Assembly: GCF_026810505.1 (NCBI RefSeq)
Contig: NZ_CP101750.1
Location: 1,579,448 to 1,643,447, forward strand
Source of the DNA: Streptomyces sp. Je 1-369
GTDB lineage: Bacteria > Actinomycetota > Actinomycetes > Streptomycetales > Streptomycetaceae
Reading direction: 5' to 3'
Length of the DNA: 64,000 nt
Shown in pieces: positions 1 to 9,935 of this stretch. A program made the translations under genes and the position numbers. The notes beneath the pieces were generated by a model that ran no database searches, was not told the DNA's origin, and saw only the letters and a list, made by a program, of their open reading frames with translations. How positions within the stretch are numbered: the first letter of the stretch is position 1; each line of letters opens with the position of its first letter.

Positions 1-55
1 TGATCGGCGGCTGGGCGTCGGTGTGCTGGATGGCTGTGGGCACAGTGGACGTCAT
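1..55 (-). CDS. 5' end of a probable flavin amine oxidase (partial, runs off the window)
   Basis: An ATG at 53-55 on the minus strand opens a frame of 18 codons to the window edge (M-T-S-T-V-P-T-A-I-Q-H-T-D...). An AAGGAG ribosome binding site lies about ten bases upstream. It sits 61 bases downstream of the nitrilase-family gene on the same strand, so the two are probably co-transcribed. The residues resemble the N-terminus of Streptomyces flavin monoamine/putrescine oxidases as I remember them, but no FAD motif is inside the window, so the product is a guess. That a gene starts here is better supported than its function. Confidence 0.45.
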   Translation of the reverse strand, partial: MTSTVPTAIQHTDAQPPI

Positions 56-116
56 GGGGTACGGACTCCTTGCGGGGGAACTGAGGCAGAAGGCTGCGGG
101 GCTGCGGGGGGGGGGC

Positions 117-914
117 TCAGACGAGGGACGCGTACAGGCCGGGGCGGCGGTCGCGCAGGTACGGGTTGTTCTCGCGGGAGGCGCTCAGGAACTCCGGGTC
201 GACGTCGCCGAGGACGAGTTCCTCGCCGCGGCCCGCGCGGGCGCGCGCCACCCCGTCGGGCCCGACCAGTGTGGAGAGCCCGACGAACTCGAACTCGCCC
301 TCGGGGCCGACCCGGTTGACGTACGCGACGTACAGCTGGTTCTCGAAGGCGCGCACCGGCACGAGGGACTCGGCGACGAACTGGAAGGGGTGCATCTGCG
401 CGGTCGGCACGACGAGCAGGTCGGTGCCCGCGAGGGCGTGCGCGCGGACGTTCTCGGGGAACTCCACGTCGTAGCAGATCATCAGGCCGATCCGGACGCC
501 GCCGAGCTCGGCCTGGACGACGCTCTGCTCGCCGGGGGTGAAGGAGTCGCGCTCGAAGCCGCCGAAGAGGTGGGTCTTGCGGTAGTTCGCGAGGCGGGCC
601 CCGTCCGGACCGATGAGCTGGACGGAGTTGAAGACGAGGTCGCCCTCGCGCTCCGGGTAGCCGTAGACGACGCCGACCTCGTGGCGTGCCGCGATCTCGG
701 CGACGGCCTTCGCGGACTCGCCGTCGGCGGGCTCGGCGAGGCGGGCGATGTCGTCGCCGATCGCGTACCCGGTGAGGTGGAGCTCGGGCGCCACGAGCAG
801 CCCGGCTCCCGCTGCGGCGGCGCGTCCGGCGGCGTCGTCGAGCGCCGCGAGGTTCGCGTCGACGGATCCGGGCTGCCCGGAGCTCTGGAGCAGGGCGGTG
901 CGCAGCGCAGGCAT
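117..914 (-). CDS. Carbon-nitrogen hydrolase (nitrilase superfamily amidase)
   Basis: A 265-residue single-domain protein of the usual size for the nitrilase/omega-amidase superfamily, which hydrolyses non-peptide C-N bonds in the cytoplasm. The catalytic triad is visible: Glu44 in PELHLTGY, Lys113 in YRKTHLF and nucleophile Cys147 in MICYDVEFPE. The ATG at 914 has GAGGA just upstream. It precedes a probable amine oxidase gene and follows an Lrp/AsnC-permease pair, which suggests a role in amine or amino-acid-amide breakdown, for example after oxidation of a polyamine. The substrate cannot be read from the sequence. The upstream intergenic region carries three phased TTGCG elements that could be Lrp-type sites. 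Confidence 0.9.
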   Translation of the reverse strand: MPALRTALLQSSGQPGSVDANLAALDDAAGRAAAAGAGLLVAPELHLTGYAIGDDIARLAEPADGESAKAVAEIAARHEVGVVYGYPEREGDLVFNSVQLIGPDGARLANYRKTHLFGGFERDSFTPGEQSVVQAELGGVRIGLMICYDVEFPENVRAHALAGTDLLVVPTAQMHPFQFVAESLVPVRAFENQLYVAYVNRVGPEGEFEFVGLSTLVGPDGVARARAGRGEELVLGDVDPEFLSASRENNPYLRDRRPGLYASLV

Positions 915-996
915 GGCGGATCCTCGGGGCGTACGAAGGGGAAGGCGGGGTCGATAAGACGGTACGGTCGGCGGCCGTGCCCGGACAAGGCGCGAC

Positions 997-1056
997 CGTT
1001 GCGGGCAGCTGCGTGATCCGTTGCGCGTGGCGGGGCGTGTACGGCGATTCGTTGCG
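997..1056. promoter_or_regulatory. Array of three CGTTGCG elements upstream of the nitrilase gene
   Basis: CGTTGCG occurs at 997-1003, 1019-1025 and 1050-1056, a spacing of 22 and 31 bases, close to two and three helical turns. The same heptamer with the same kind of spacing recurs upstream of the permease operon. Lrp/AsnC proteins bind as oligomers to phased half-sites, so this is a candidate operator array for the neighbouring regulator. No binding data are available. Confidence 0.4.
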
Positions 1057-1117
1057 CGCGCCCCGTGGGTCGCGACTATGCCTCGGGTATGCCCCGGGTA
1101 TCACCAGGGCCCGTGCC

Positions 1118-1573
1118 CTAGGCCGGGGACCCCGAGGAGAAGCGGCGCATCAGGGGCGAGAGCACGAGCACCGACTTCGTGCGCTCCACGAACGGCTCCC
1201 CCGCGATCCGCTCGAGGACCCGTTCGAAGTGCCGCATGTCGGCGGCGAAGACCTGGACGATCGCGTCCGCGTCACCGGTGACGGTGGACGCGGACGAAAT
1301 CTCCGGATAGCGCTCCAGGCCTCGCTGGATCGCTTCCGGGGAGGTGTTGCGGCGACAGTAGATCTCGATGAACCCCTCGGTCTCCCAACCGAGGGCCGCC
1401 GGGTCCACGCGGACCGTGAAGCCGGTGATGGCTCCGGTGGCGCGCAGCCGGTCCACACGCCGCTTCACGGCGGGCGCGGAGAGTCCGACCAGCTGGCCGA
1501 TGTCGGCGTAGGAGCGGCGGGCGTCCTCGGCGAGGGCGTGCACGATGCGTTCGTCGAGATCGTTCAGTCGCAC
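1118..1573 (-). CDS. Lrp/AsnC family transcriptional regulator
   Basis: A 151-residue protein of standard Lrp/AsnC length. An N-terminal winged HTH occupies about residues 5-60 (LNDLDERIVHAL, then GLSAPAVKRRVDRL). A RAM/Lrp ligand-binding domain follows to about residue 140, with the typical VTGDADAIVQVFA segment. It starts with GTG ten bases after the permease stop codon, so it is the second gene of a permease-regulator operon. Such proteins sense amino acids and usually control adjacent transport or catabolic genes. The likely targets are this operon and the divergently placed amidase/oxidase unit. The Shine-Dalgarno sequence is weak, consistent with coupling to the permease. Confidence 0.9.
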   Translation of the reverse strand: MRLNDLDERIVHALAEDARRSYADIGQLVGLSAPAVKRRVDRLRATGAITGFTVRVDPAALGWETEGFIEIYCRRNTSPEAIQRGLERYPEISSASTVTGDADAIVQVFAADMRHFERVLERIAGEPFVERTKSVLVLSPLMRRFSSGSPA

Positions 1574-1583
1574 GGGGGGTGGA

Positions 1584-3053
1584 TCACTTCTCTGCTGTGG
1601 CCAATCGGGAGCGGCTCATGCCGTACAGGAAGTAGAACACGAGGCCGACGACCATCCAGACACCGAAGACCTTCCAGGTGACGGAGTCGAGGCTGAACAT
1701 GTTGTAGGCGCAGAAGCCGAAGCCGAGCACCGGGAAGAGCCAGCCGAGCGGCACGCGGAAGGTGCGCGGCATGTCCGGGCGGGTCCTGCGCAGCACGACG
1801 ACGGCGATGTTGACCAGACCGAAGGCGAACAGGGTGCCGATGCTGGTGGCGTCGACGAGCTTGCCGAGCGGGATGACGGAGGCGAGGGCTCCGCAGAACA
1901 GCGACACGATGACGGTGTTCACGCGGGGCGTCCCGGTCTTCTTGCTGACCTTGCCGAACACCTTGGGGACCAGGCCGTCGCGGGACATGGCGAACAGGAC
2001 GCGGGTCTGGCCGTAGAGGACGGTGAGGACGACGGAGGCGATGGAGATGACCGCGCCGGCGGCGAGCAGCGTGCCCCAGAAGCTCTGGCCGCTGACGTCG
2101 TTCATGATCGCGGCGAGCGTGGCCTCGGAGCCCTCGAAGTCCTTCCAGTTCCAGGCGCCGACGGCGACGGCGGCGACCAGGACGTAGAGGGCGGTGACGA
2201 TGACCAGCGACAGCATGATCGCGCGGGGCAGGTCGCGCTGCGGGTTCTTGGCCTCCTCACCGGCGGTGGAGGCGGCGTCGAAGCCGATGTAGGAGAAGAA
2301 TAGGCTCGCGGCGGCGGCGCTGACACCGGCCGTGCCGAGCGGCATGAAGTCCGAGTAGTTGCCGGACTTGAAGCCCATGAAGCCGATGGTGCAGAAGAGC
2401 ACGAGCGCGGCGATCTTCACGATGACCATGATCGTGTTGGCCGTCGCCGACTCCTTGGCGCCGCCGAGCAGGAACACCATGGCGAGCAGTACGACGATCA
2501 GGCCGGGCAGGTTGATGATCGCGCCGTCGACCTCGCCGGGCGCCGCGGAGAGCGCGTCGGGGATGGTGACGCCGATGGTGCCGTCGAGCAGCTCGTTGAG
2601 GTACTCGCCCCAGCCGACCGCGACCGCGGCGACCGAGACGCCGTACTCAAGGACCAGGCACCAGCCGCAGACCCAGGCGACGAGTTCACCCATCGTTGCG
2701 TACGCGTACGAGTACGAGGAGCCGGCCACCGGGATGGAGCCGGCGAGCTCCGCGTACGAGAGCGCCGAGAAGAGCGCGGTGAGTCCGGCGATCACGAAGG
2801 AGACGGTGACGGCGGGGCCGGCCTTGGGGACGCTCTCGCCGAGGACGACGAAGATGCCGGTACCGAGCGTGGCACCGATGCTGATCATGGTCAGCTGCCA
2901 CATGCCGAGGGAGCGGCGCAGCGATCCTCCCTCGCCCTGGCCACCCTCCTCGATCAGGCGTTCCACCGGCTTGCGGCGCATCAGACGGCCGGCGAGGCCA
3001 GGGCTGCCCGGGGGGCTTGGGCGGTTCTGCGGGGGTGCGCCTTGGTCGAGCAC
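1584..3053 (-). CDS. APC superfamily amino-acid/amine permease
   Basis: A 489-residue integral membrane protein with about 12-14 hydrophobic segments. The conserved first helix of APC transporters, MISIGATLGTGIFVVLG, begins near residue 55 and is followed by SYAELAGSIPVAGSSYSYAYATMGE, typical of the cationic amino-acid transporter branch. The GTG at 3053 is preferred because AAGGAG lies seven bases upstream. It is translated just before the Lrp/AsnC gene. The substrate is probably a cationic amino acid or polyamine, inferred from family and neighbourhood only. The N-terminal 45 residues are Pro/Gly/Arg-rich and cytoplasmic. Confidence 0.92.
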   Translation of the reverse strand: MLDQGAPPQNRPSPPGSPGLAGRLMRRKPVERLIEEGGQGEGGSLRRSLGMWQLTMISIGATLGTGIFVVLGESVPKAGPAVTVSFVIAGLTALFSALSYAELAGSIPVAGSSYSYAYATMGELVAWVCGWCLVLEYGVSVAAVAVGWGEYLNELLDGTIGVTIPDALSAAPGEVDGAIINLPGLIVVLLAMVFLLGGAKESATANTIMVIVKIAALVLFCTIGFMGFKSGNYSDFMPLGTAGVSAAAASLFFSYIGFDAASTAGEEAKNPQRDLPRAIMLSLVIVTALYVLVAAVAVGAWNWKDFEGSEATLAAIMNDVSGQSFWGTLLAAGAVISIASVVLTVLYGQTRVLFAMSRDGLVPKVFGKVSKKTGTPRVNTVIVSLFCGALASVIPLGKLVDATSIGTLFAFGLVNIAVVVLRRTRPDMPRTFRVPLGWLFPVLGFGFCAYNMFSLDSVTWKVFGVWMVVGLVFYFLYGMSRSRLATAEK

Positions 3054-3164
3054 GCGCTGGCTCCTTCATCGCTGCCGGTCAGGGCGGCGAGGACCCACGG
3101 CACCCGCGCTTGGCGACGGGAACCACCGAGCAGGCAGTCCCCGCCACACCACGTTCAGCGCCTG

Positions 3165-3194
3165 ACTCTAGAGTCCCCGGCTTCCCGACCGTAA
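3165..3194 (-). promoter_or_regulatory. Possible promoter of the permease-lrp operon with a 12-bp palindrome
   Basis: On the minus strand TTACGG (3189-3194) and TAGAGT (3165-3170) are 18 bases apart, an acceptable -35/-10 pair. The -10 lies in a perfect palindrome GACTCTAGAGTC (3164-3175) that could itself be an operator. The site is about 110 bases before the GTG start. This is a sequence-based guess. Confidence 0.35.
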
Positions 3195-3204
3195 TGCAGC
3201 AACC

Positions 3205-3281
3205 TTGCGTACCGCCGAATGATCATTGCGCACTTCCGCCATACGCGTCTCTTCGTTGCGCGGTCCGTTTCGTCCGTTGCG
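3205..3281. promoter_or_regulatory. Array of four TTGCG elements upstream of the permease-lrp operon
   Basis: TTGCG occurs at 3205-3209, 3236-3240, 3256-3260 and 3277-3281, spaced 31, 20 and 21 bases, again near multiples of the helical repeat. Two of them are within the longer CGTTGCG that is also found three times upstream of the nitrilase gene. The array sits just upstream of the putative promoter. Together with the terminator of guaB1 it fills the 315-base gap between guaB1 and the permease gene. A phased Lrp/AsnC operator is the simplest reading. Confidence 0.4.
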
Positions 3282-3316
3282 TTCCGCCCCTCGACGGGGC
3301 TCTCCGAGCGGACACG

Positions 3317-3353
3317 ACGAAGGCCCCCGCGGACGCACCGCGGGGGCCTTCGT
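3317..3353 (-). terminator. Terminator of guaB1
   Basis: A perfect 16-bp inverted repeat (3317-3332 and 3338-3353) with a five-base loop lies 16 bases after the guaB1 stop codon. It is GC-rich without a clear U tract, as is usual in Streptomyces. Confidence 0.8.
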
Positions 3354-3368
3354 GCAGGTCGGGAAGGG

Positions 3369-4877
<1,509 letters not shown>

Positions 4878-4985
4878 TCATTCTCCCATGCCGCAGGGGT
4901 CGTACCGCCTGGGATGATCACCCAGACGGGACGGGAGGACACTGGTCCGATCGTCCAAGGGGATCCCCGAAGCGGAACAGCACGT

Positions 4986-5381
4986 TCAGCCGTCGCCACG
5001 CTCCGTGTCGGCAGGGCCGAGCGCGAGTACGATCTCGAGCCCCGCCTCCGCCGCGCCCCGCCAGTGCTCGACGGCCGACGAGAACACCTCCTGGGCGATC
5101 CGCCACTCCCCCGGCGCCGCGTCGGCGTACTCCTGCCATCCGGATACGACGAGCAGCCTCCCGCGCGCGGGAGGCGCCCACGACAGATCGGTGAGGCAGT
5201 CGGCCAGCGCGTCCCAGTTGCGCCCGAACCAGTCGGGCAGGCCGAGTCCGCGGGCGCAGCGCTCCATGAAGGCGGCCTTGTCCGTCACCCCGGAGAGGGA
5301 GAGCGCGGTGGTGGTCCAGCCGGCGCCGCGCACCGCCTCCAGCACGGGCCCGAGCGGCTCTCCGCCGACGTCGTGGGTCAT
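4986..5381 (-). CDS. Barstar-family ribonuclease inhibitor
   Basis: A 131-residue acidic protein of the barstar fold. Features include MERCARGLGLPDWFGRNWDALADCLTDLSW at about residues 39-68, the signature in which barstar residues plug the RNase active site. It has no signal peptide, so it acts in the cytoplasm. Its ATG overlaps the stop codon of the upstream RNase Sa-like gene by one base (TAATG), so inhibitor synthesis is coupled to that of the enzyme. This is an RNase/inhibitor pair like barnase-barstar. It probably protects the cell from RNase that is not exported. Confidence 0.88.
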   Translation of the reverse strand: MTHDVGGEPLGPVLEAVRGAGWTTTALSLSGVTDKAAFMERCARGLGLPDWFGRNWDALADCLTDLSWAPPARGRLLVVSGWQEYADAAPGEWRIAQEVFSSAVEHWRGAAEAGLEIVLALGPADTERGDG

Positions 5382-5773
5382 TACCTCAGCACCGCCTTGA
5401 AGGACGCGTAGTGGTCGTCGGTGTAGTAGACCTCGTCGTGGCTGCCGGTGACGATCCGGCGGGCCCCGCGGTCCCGTTCGCCGGGCGTGCGGACGGTGTA
5501 CTCGTGGTAGTAGCCACGCTTCTGCCGCGGGAGCTCGCGCTCGAAGTTGCCGAAGACGGTGCCGTCCTTCGGGTACGGGAAGGGTCCGCCGTCATCGATG
5601 AGGCGCAACGTCTTCCGCGCCTCGGCGGGCAGCCGGTCGACCTGGACGGTGGCCATGCCGCGGGCCCAGGCGGGGGCATCCCGGTCACCGTCGCCGGAGG
5701 AGCACCCGGCGGCGAGGACGGCGAGACAGAGCAGCAGCGCCCCCAGGACGCGGGGGACAAACCGGTTCAGCAT
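5381..5773 (-). CDS. Lipoprotein guanyl-specific ribonuclease (RNase Sa/N1 family)
   Basis: A 130-residue protein. A lipoprotein signal peptide ends in the lipobox LAAGC, with Cys24 the lipidated residue. The mature part aligns from memory with RNase Sa: RLPAEARKTLRLI, GGPFPYPKDGTVFGNFE and GYYHEYTVRTPG. The catalytic residues are kept: Glu91 (RNase Sa Glu54), Arg106 (Arg69) and His121 (His85). The Cys7-Cys96 disulfide of RNase Sa is absent: the first Cys is Val and the protein ends before the second. The enzyme should cleave single-stranded RNA after guanosine. The membrane anchor sets it apart from the freely secreted relatives. It is followed directly by the barstar gene. Confidence 0.88.
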   Translation of the reverse strand: MLNRFVPRVLGALLLCLAVLAAGCSSGDGDRDAPAWARGMATVQVDRLPAEARKTLRLIDDGGPFPYPKDGTVFGNFERELPRQKRGYYHEYTVRTPGERDRGARRIVTGSHDEVYYTDDHYASFKAVLR

Positions 5774-5871
5774 GTCTCAGACCTTGCCACAGCACCCCTT
5801 CAGGGGCGCGGGGCAGTGACACGTGCGGCTCGGCCGCGTGGGCGCGAGCGACCCCCGCGGCCCGCAGAGGC

Positions 5872-6924
5872 TCAGCTCCCGTCCGGGTCCGCCCGGTTGA
5901 GCGCGGGGCGGGGCGCAGCCCCGGCGACGAGCAACTGATCAGCCGCAGCCGTATCCGTCACGAGACTCGTGACAAGCCCGGACCGCAGCACCGCATCGAT
6001 CGCCGCCGCCTTCCGCTGCCCGCCCGCGATCGCGACGACCTCGGGAATCCGCCGAAGCCGGTCCGCCTCGACGGTGATGCACCGCTCCCCGAGATCCCGC
6101 CCGACCCGACGCCCCTCGGCGTCGAACAGGTGCGCCGACATCTCCGCGGCGACGCCCAGCGAGGCGTAATGCGCCCGCTCCTCGTCGCTGAGCATGTCGT
6201 GGACGGTGGAGATGCCCGGCTCCCAGGAGCCGATGGAGACGCAGGCGACCGTGACCTTGTCGAAGTACTCGAAGGCGCGGGCGATGCCGGTCTGGTTGCG
6301 CAGCGCCGCCGCGGTGGCGGGGTCGGGCAGCAGCATCGGCGCGTAGATGGGGTGGGCCTCGCCACCGGACACCTGCGCGGCGCGGCGGACCGCCTCGACG
6401 GAGCCGCGCTCCGCGGTCCCGGCGTCGTACACCCCCGTCAGCTGCACGACCGTGCACGGCGGCAGCTGGTCGAGCGCGGCCGCCATGTGGATCGTGGAGC
6501 GGCCCCAGGCGAGGCCGAGCACGTCGCCCTCGGTGACGAGCTCGCCGAGGAGGTCCGCCGCCACCTCCCCGAGGTTCTCCGGGTCGGGCGACTCGTCGAT
6601 CTCGTCGGCGGGCGCCGGCGACTCCACGACGACGGCGTGCCGCAGGCCGTAGCGGGCGCGCAGCGCGTCGGAGCGCTCCGCGTCCAGCTCGGCGGGCACC
6701 CGGATCTCGATGCGCACGAGATCACGCTCCAGGGCGGTCTCCAGGACCCGGGCCACCTTGAAGCGGCTGACGCCGAACTCCTCGGCGATCTGGATCTTGG
6801 ACTTGCCCTCGAGGTAGAAGCGGCGGGCCATGGCCGCCGCCTGCACCAGCTCCGCGGGTCCCATCCGCATGGCTGACCGACCCGCCGACATGGCCGACAC
6901 GGCGCTCTCCTCACTGCTGTTCAC
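5872..6924 (-). CDS. SorC/DeoR-type sugar-binding transcriptional regulator
   Basis: A 350-residue protein with a short N-terminal HTH at about residues 40-65 (KSKIQIAEEFGVSRFKVARVLETAL). A long SorC sugar-binding domain follows, with the typical GDVLGLAWGRSTIHMAAAL segment and later VAIAGGQRKAAAIDAVLRSG. SorC proteins sense phosphorylated sugars and regulate sugar catabolic genes. It lies 78 bases downstream of rpe on the same strand and may be co-transcribed with it, suggesting a pentose-phosphate ligand (inference). GTG start; the N-terminal 25 residues are Ser/Met-rich, and a later Met could be the true start. Confidence 0.88.
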   Translation of the reverse strand: MNSSEESAVSAMSAGRSAMRMGPAELVQAAAMARRFYLEGKSKIQIAEEFGVSRFKVARVLETALERDLVRIEIRVPAELDAERSDALRARYGLRHAVVVESPAPADEIDESPDPENLGEVAADLLGELVTEGDVLGLAWGRSTIHMAAALDQLPPCTVVQLTGVYDAGTAERGSVEAVRRAAQVSGGEAHPIYAPMLLPDPATAAALRNQTGIARAFEYFDKVTVACVSIGSWEPGISTVHDMLSDEERAHYASLGVAAEMSAHLFDAEGRRVGRDLGERCITVEADRLRRIPEVVAIAGGQRKAAAIDAVLRSGLVTSLVTDTAAADQLLVAGAAPRPALNRADPDGS

Positions 6925-7002
6925 AAACTGGATTCGCCGTTCATCCTTGCAGATCCGGCCTGGTCGATCAGCCCTGGCGGACTGCGTTCACGTTCCCGTG
7001 GC

Positions 7003-7689
7003 TCAGTGGTCGCACGCCCAGCCGCTTGACGCGGTCTTTGCCTCGGCTTGGGTGCGCAATGAACGTACCGCGTCCGCGGGATCCTTGGCGCCGTAGACGG
7101 CGGAGCCGGCGACGAAGACATCGGCTCCGGCCTCGGCGCAGCGCTCGATGGTCTCGGCCGAGACACCGCCGTCGACCTGCAGCCACATCTCCAGGCCGTG
7201 CTTGGCGATCAGCTCACGGGTGCGGCGGATCTTGGGCAGCATGATGTCGAGGAACGCCTGACCGCCGAAGCCGGGCTCGACCGTCATGATGAGCAGCATG
7301 TCGAGCTCGGGGAGCAGGTCCTCGAACGGCTCGATGGGCGTCGCGGGCTTCAGCGCCATCGAGGCGCGGGCGCCCTTGGCGCGGATCTCGCGCGCGAGCC
7401 GGACCGGTGCGGCGGCCGCCTCCGCGTGGAACGTGACGGATCCGGCGCCCGCCTCGACGTACTGCGGGGCCCAGCGATCGGGGTCCTCGATCATCAGATG
7501 GCAGTCCAGAGGCGTGTCCGCCGCACGGGCCAGGGACTCTACGACCGGCACCCCGAGAGTGAGGTTCGGGACGAAGTGGTTGTCCATCACGTCGACGTGG
7601 AGCCAGTCGGCGCCTTCGACTGCCTTTGCCTCCTCGGCAAGACGGGCGAAGTCCGCGGACAGGATGCTGGGGTTGATCTGCACGGCCAT
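7003..7689 (-). CDS. rpe: Ribulose-phosphate 3-epimerase
   Basis: A 228-residue TIM-barrel enzyme interconverting ribulose-5-phosphate and xylulose-5-phosphate in the pentose phosphate pathway. Motifs are [13 protein letters not shown] at the N-terminus, [14 protein letters not shown] (metal ligands), and [12 protein letters not shown]. The start at 7689 is chosen because the family begins [13 protein letters not shown]; the open frame extends 19 codons further upstream without family similarity. The region between its start and the divergent MMPL gene (7690-7823) must contain both promoters, but none stands out. Confidence 0.95.
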   Translation of the reverse strand: MAVQINPSILSADFARLAEEAKAVEGADWLHVDVMDNHFVPNLTLGVPVVESLARAADTPLDCHLMIEDPDRWAPQYVEAGAGSVTFHAEAAAAPVRLAREIRAKGARASMALKPATPIEPFEDLLPELDMLLIMTVEPGFGGQAFLDIMLPKIRRTRELIAKHGLEMWLQVDGGVSAETIERCAEAGADVFVAGSAVYGAKDPADAVRSLRTQAEAKTASSGWACDH

Positions 7690-7823
7690 GCCCCAAGCCT
7701 GCCATGCCCGGCGCTCGTTGCTGACCGCAGTCCACCGCATGGGCACAGTGGCTCCCGCGACCGCGTGCCGAGTGCCATGCTGGACGGTCCAGCGGCACCG
7801 CGCACGGCAAGCGGGGGGAAGCC

Positions 7824-9935
7824 ATGGCGGACGAACGGCGGCAGGAGCGGCGCGGCGTCGCGTGGCTGGTGTGCGGGCGGCGCGCCAAGTGGCTGGTGGT
7901 GCTGTTCTGGCTGGTGGTGATCATCGTCGCGGCGCCCCTGGCCCAGAAGCTCACCGACGCCCAGGAGAACGACGCCGAGTCCTGGCTGCCGGGATCCGCC
8001 GAGTCGACCCAAGTCCTGGACCTGTCGGCCGAGTTCAGGCCCGAGGTGATCCCCGCGATCATCGTGTACGCCCGCGAAGGCGGCCTCACCGCGGCGGACC
8101 GCGAGCAGATCGCCGAGGACGTCCGCCAGGCCGGGGAGTTGCGCGCCCACGGAATCCGCGGCGCCGAGACCCGCGGCCCGGTGTACGACGAGAAGTCGGG
8201 CGCCGAGGCGGCTCAGGTGGCCGTCCCGATCACCATGGACGCCGAGGGCTGGGAGCGCATCGGGCCCGCCGTCGACACCATCCGGGAGCGGGTCGGGGAC
8301 GGCGGCGACGGCCTCGCCGTGCACATCACCGGGCCCGGCGGCACGGGCGCCGACTCGGCGGAGGCCTTCGAGGGCATCGACTCGACGCTGCTGCTCGCGG
8401 CGGCCGGCATCGTGATCGTCATCCTGCTCTTCACGTACCGCAGTCCGACCCTCCTCCTCGCCCCGCTGCTCTCCGTCATCACCGCGCTGTTCACTGCCCA
8501 GGCCCTCATCTACCTTCTCGCCGAGCACGCGGACCTCACCGTCAACGGCCAGAGCGCGGGCATCCTGACGGTCCTCGTCTTCGGCGCGGGGACGGACTAC
8601 GCGCTGCTCCTGGTCGCTCGCTATCGCGAAGAACTGCGCCGCCACGAGGACCGGCACGAGGCGATGGCCCTCGCTCTGCACCGGGCCGGTCCCGCCGTCC
8701 TCGCGTCGGGTGCGACGGTCGTCCTGAGCATGCTGGTGCTGCTGGCCGCCGAGATGAACTCGACGAGCGGCCTCGGTCCGGTCGCCGCGATCGGCGTCGC
8801 GGTGGGGCTCCTGGCGATGCTGTCGCTGTTCCCCGCGCTCCTCGTCATCTTCGGCCGGTGGTTCTTCTGGCCGCTGATTCCGCACGTCGGTTCCGCCGAG
8901 CCGACCGAGCGCGGCGTGTGGGCCCGCACGGGGCAGCGCATCGACCGCCGCCCTCGGCTGATCTGGGGCGTCACGGCGGCGACCCTCGCCCTGCTCTCGC
9001 TCGGAGTCCTGCAGCTGCGGGCCGAGGGCCTCAGCAACGCCGACGCCTTCACCGACAAGCCGGACTCGATCACCGGCCAGGAGGTGCTCGCACGGCACTT
9101 CCCCGCGGGCTCGGGGGATCCGCTGGTGATCGTGGCGGACCGGGCGCAGCGCGACGCCGTCGCCCGCGTCGTGCGGGACGACCGGGGCGTGGTGCCCGGC
9201 AGCGTCGCGCGGCCGCCGGGGACGAAACCCCTGTACGACGGCCAGGTGCTGTTCGAGGCGACGCTGACCGACCCGTCCGACAGCGCGGCCGCGAAGCGGA
9301 CGGTGGAGCGGGTGCGCGACGCCGTGCACGCCGTACCCGACGCGGACGCGCAGGTGGGCGGCGGCACGGCGGCCCTGCTCGACATGGACCACGCCACGGC
9401 GCACGACAACAAGCTGATCATCCCGCTGGTCCTTGCCGTGGTCCTGCTGATCCTCGCCGTGCTGCTGCGGGCCGTGGTGGCCCCGTTGATCCTCATCGCG
9501 ACGGTGGTCCTGTCCTTCGCGACGGCCCTCGGCCTCAGCGCACTGGCCTTCCGCCACCTCTTCGACTACGCGGGCGTGCCGACGGACTTCCCGCTCTTCG
9601 TCTTCGTGTTCCTGGTGGCACTCGGCATCGACTACAACATCTTCCTGTCCACCCGCATCCGTGAGGAGGCGGGTGGACAGGGGACGCGTGCGGGCGTCCT
9701 GACCGGTCTCGCCGCGACCGGCGCGGTGATCACCTCGGCGGGTCTGGTCCTCGCGGGCACGTTCGCCGCGCTCGGCACGCTGCCGATGGTGGCGTTCGCC
9801 GAGATCGGCTTCGCGGTGGCCCTCGGCGTACTGCTCGACACCTTCGTCGTACGTTCGGTCCTGGTGACGGCACTGTTCCTGGACGTGGGCCCGAAGGTGT
9901 GGTGGCCGCACTCGCTGGCGCGCCGCGGCGACTAG
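7824..9935 (+). CDS. MMPL family (RND superfamily) membrane transporter
   Basis: A 703-residue protein with two MMPL halves, each with one N-terminal helix, an extracytoplasmic domain and a block of five helices. Characteristic loops [21 protein letters not shown] (about residue 252) and [18 protein letters not shown] (about 600) hold the buried Asp-Tyr pair used for proton coupling. Such proteins export lipids, polyketides or siderophore-like compounds. The GGGGGAAGCC before the ATG is the likely ribosome binding site. It converges on an MFS transporter gene with a four-base overlap of the 3' ends. The substrate is unknown. Confidence 0.9.
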   Translation: MADERRQERRGVAWLVCGRRAKWLVVLFWLVVIIVAAPLAQKLTDAQENDAESWLPGSAESTQVLDLSAEFRPEVIPAIIVYAREGGLTAADREQIAEDVRQAGELRAHGIRGAETRGPVYDEKSGAEAAQVAVPITMDAEGWERIGPAVDTIRERVGDGGDGLAVHITGPGGTGADSAEAFEGIDSTLLLAAAGIVIVILLFTYRSPTLLLAPLLSVITALFTAQALIYLLAEHADLTVNGQSAGILTVLVFGAGTDYALLLVARYREELRRHEDRHEAMALALHRAGPAVLASGATVVLSMLVLLAAEMNSTSGLGPVAAIGVAVGLLAMLSLFPALLVIFGRWFFWPLIPHVGSAEPTERGVWARTGQRIDRRPRLIWGVTAATLALLSLGVLQLRAEGLSNADAFTDKPDSITGQEVLARHFPAGSGDPLVIVADRAQRDAVARVVRDDRGVVPGSVARPPGTKPLYDGQVLFEATLTDPSDSAAAKRTVERVRDAVHAVPDADAQVGGGTAALLDMDHATAHDNKLIIPLVLAVVLLILAVLLRAVVAPLILIATVVLSFATALGLSALAFRHLFDYAGVPTDFPLFVFVFLVALGIDYNIFLSTRIREEAGGQGTRAGVLTGLAATGAVITSAGLVLAGTFAALGTLPMVAFAEIGFAVALGVLLDTFVVRSVLVTALFLDVGPKVWWPHSLARRGD

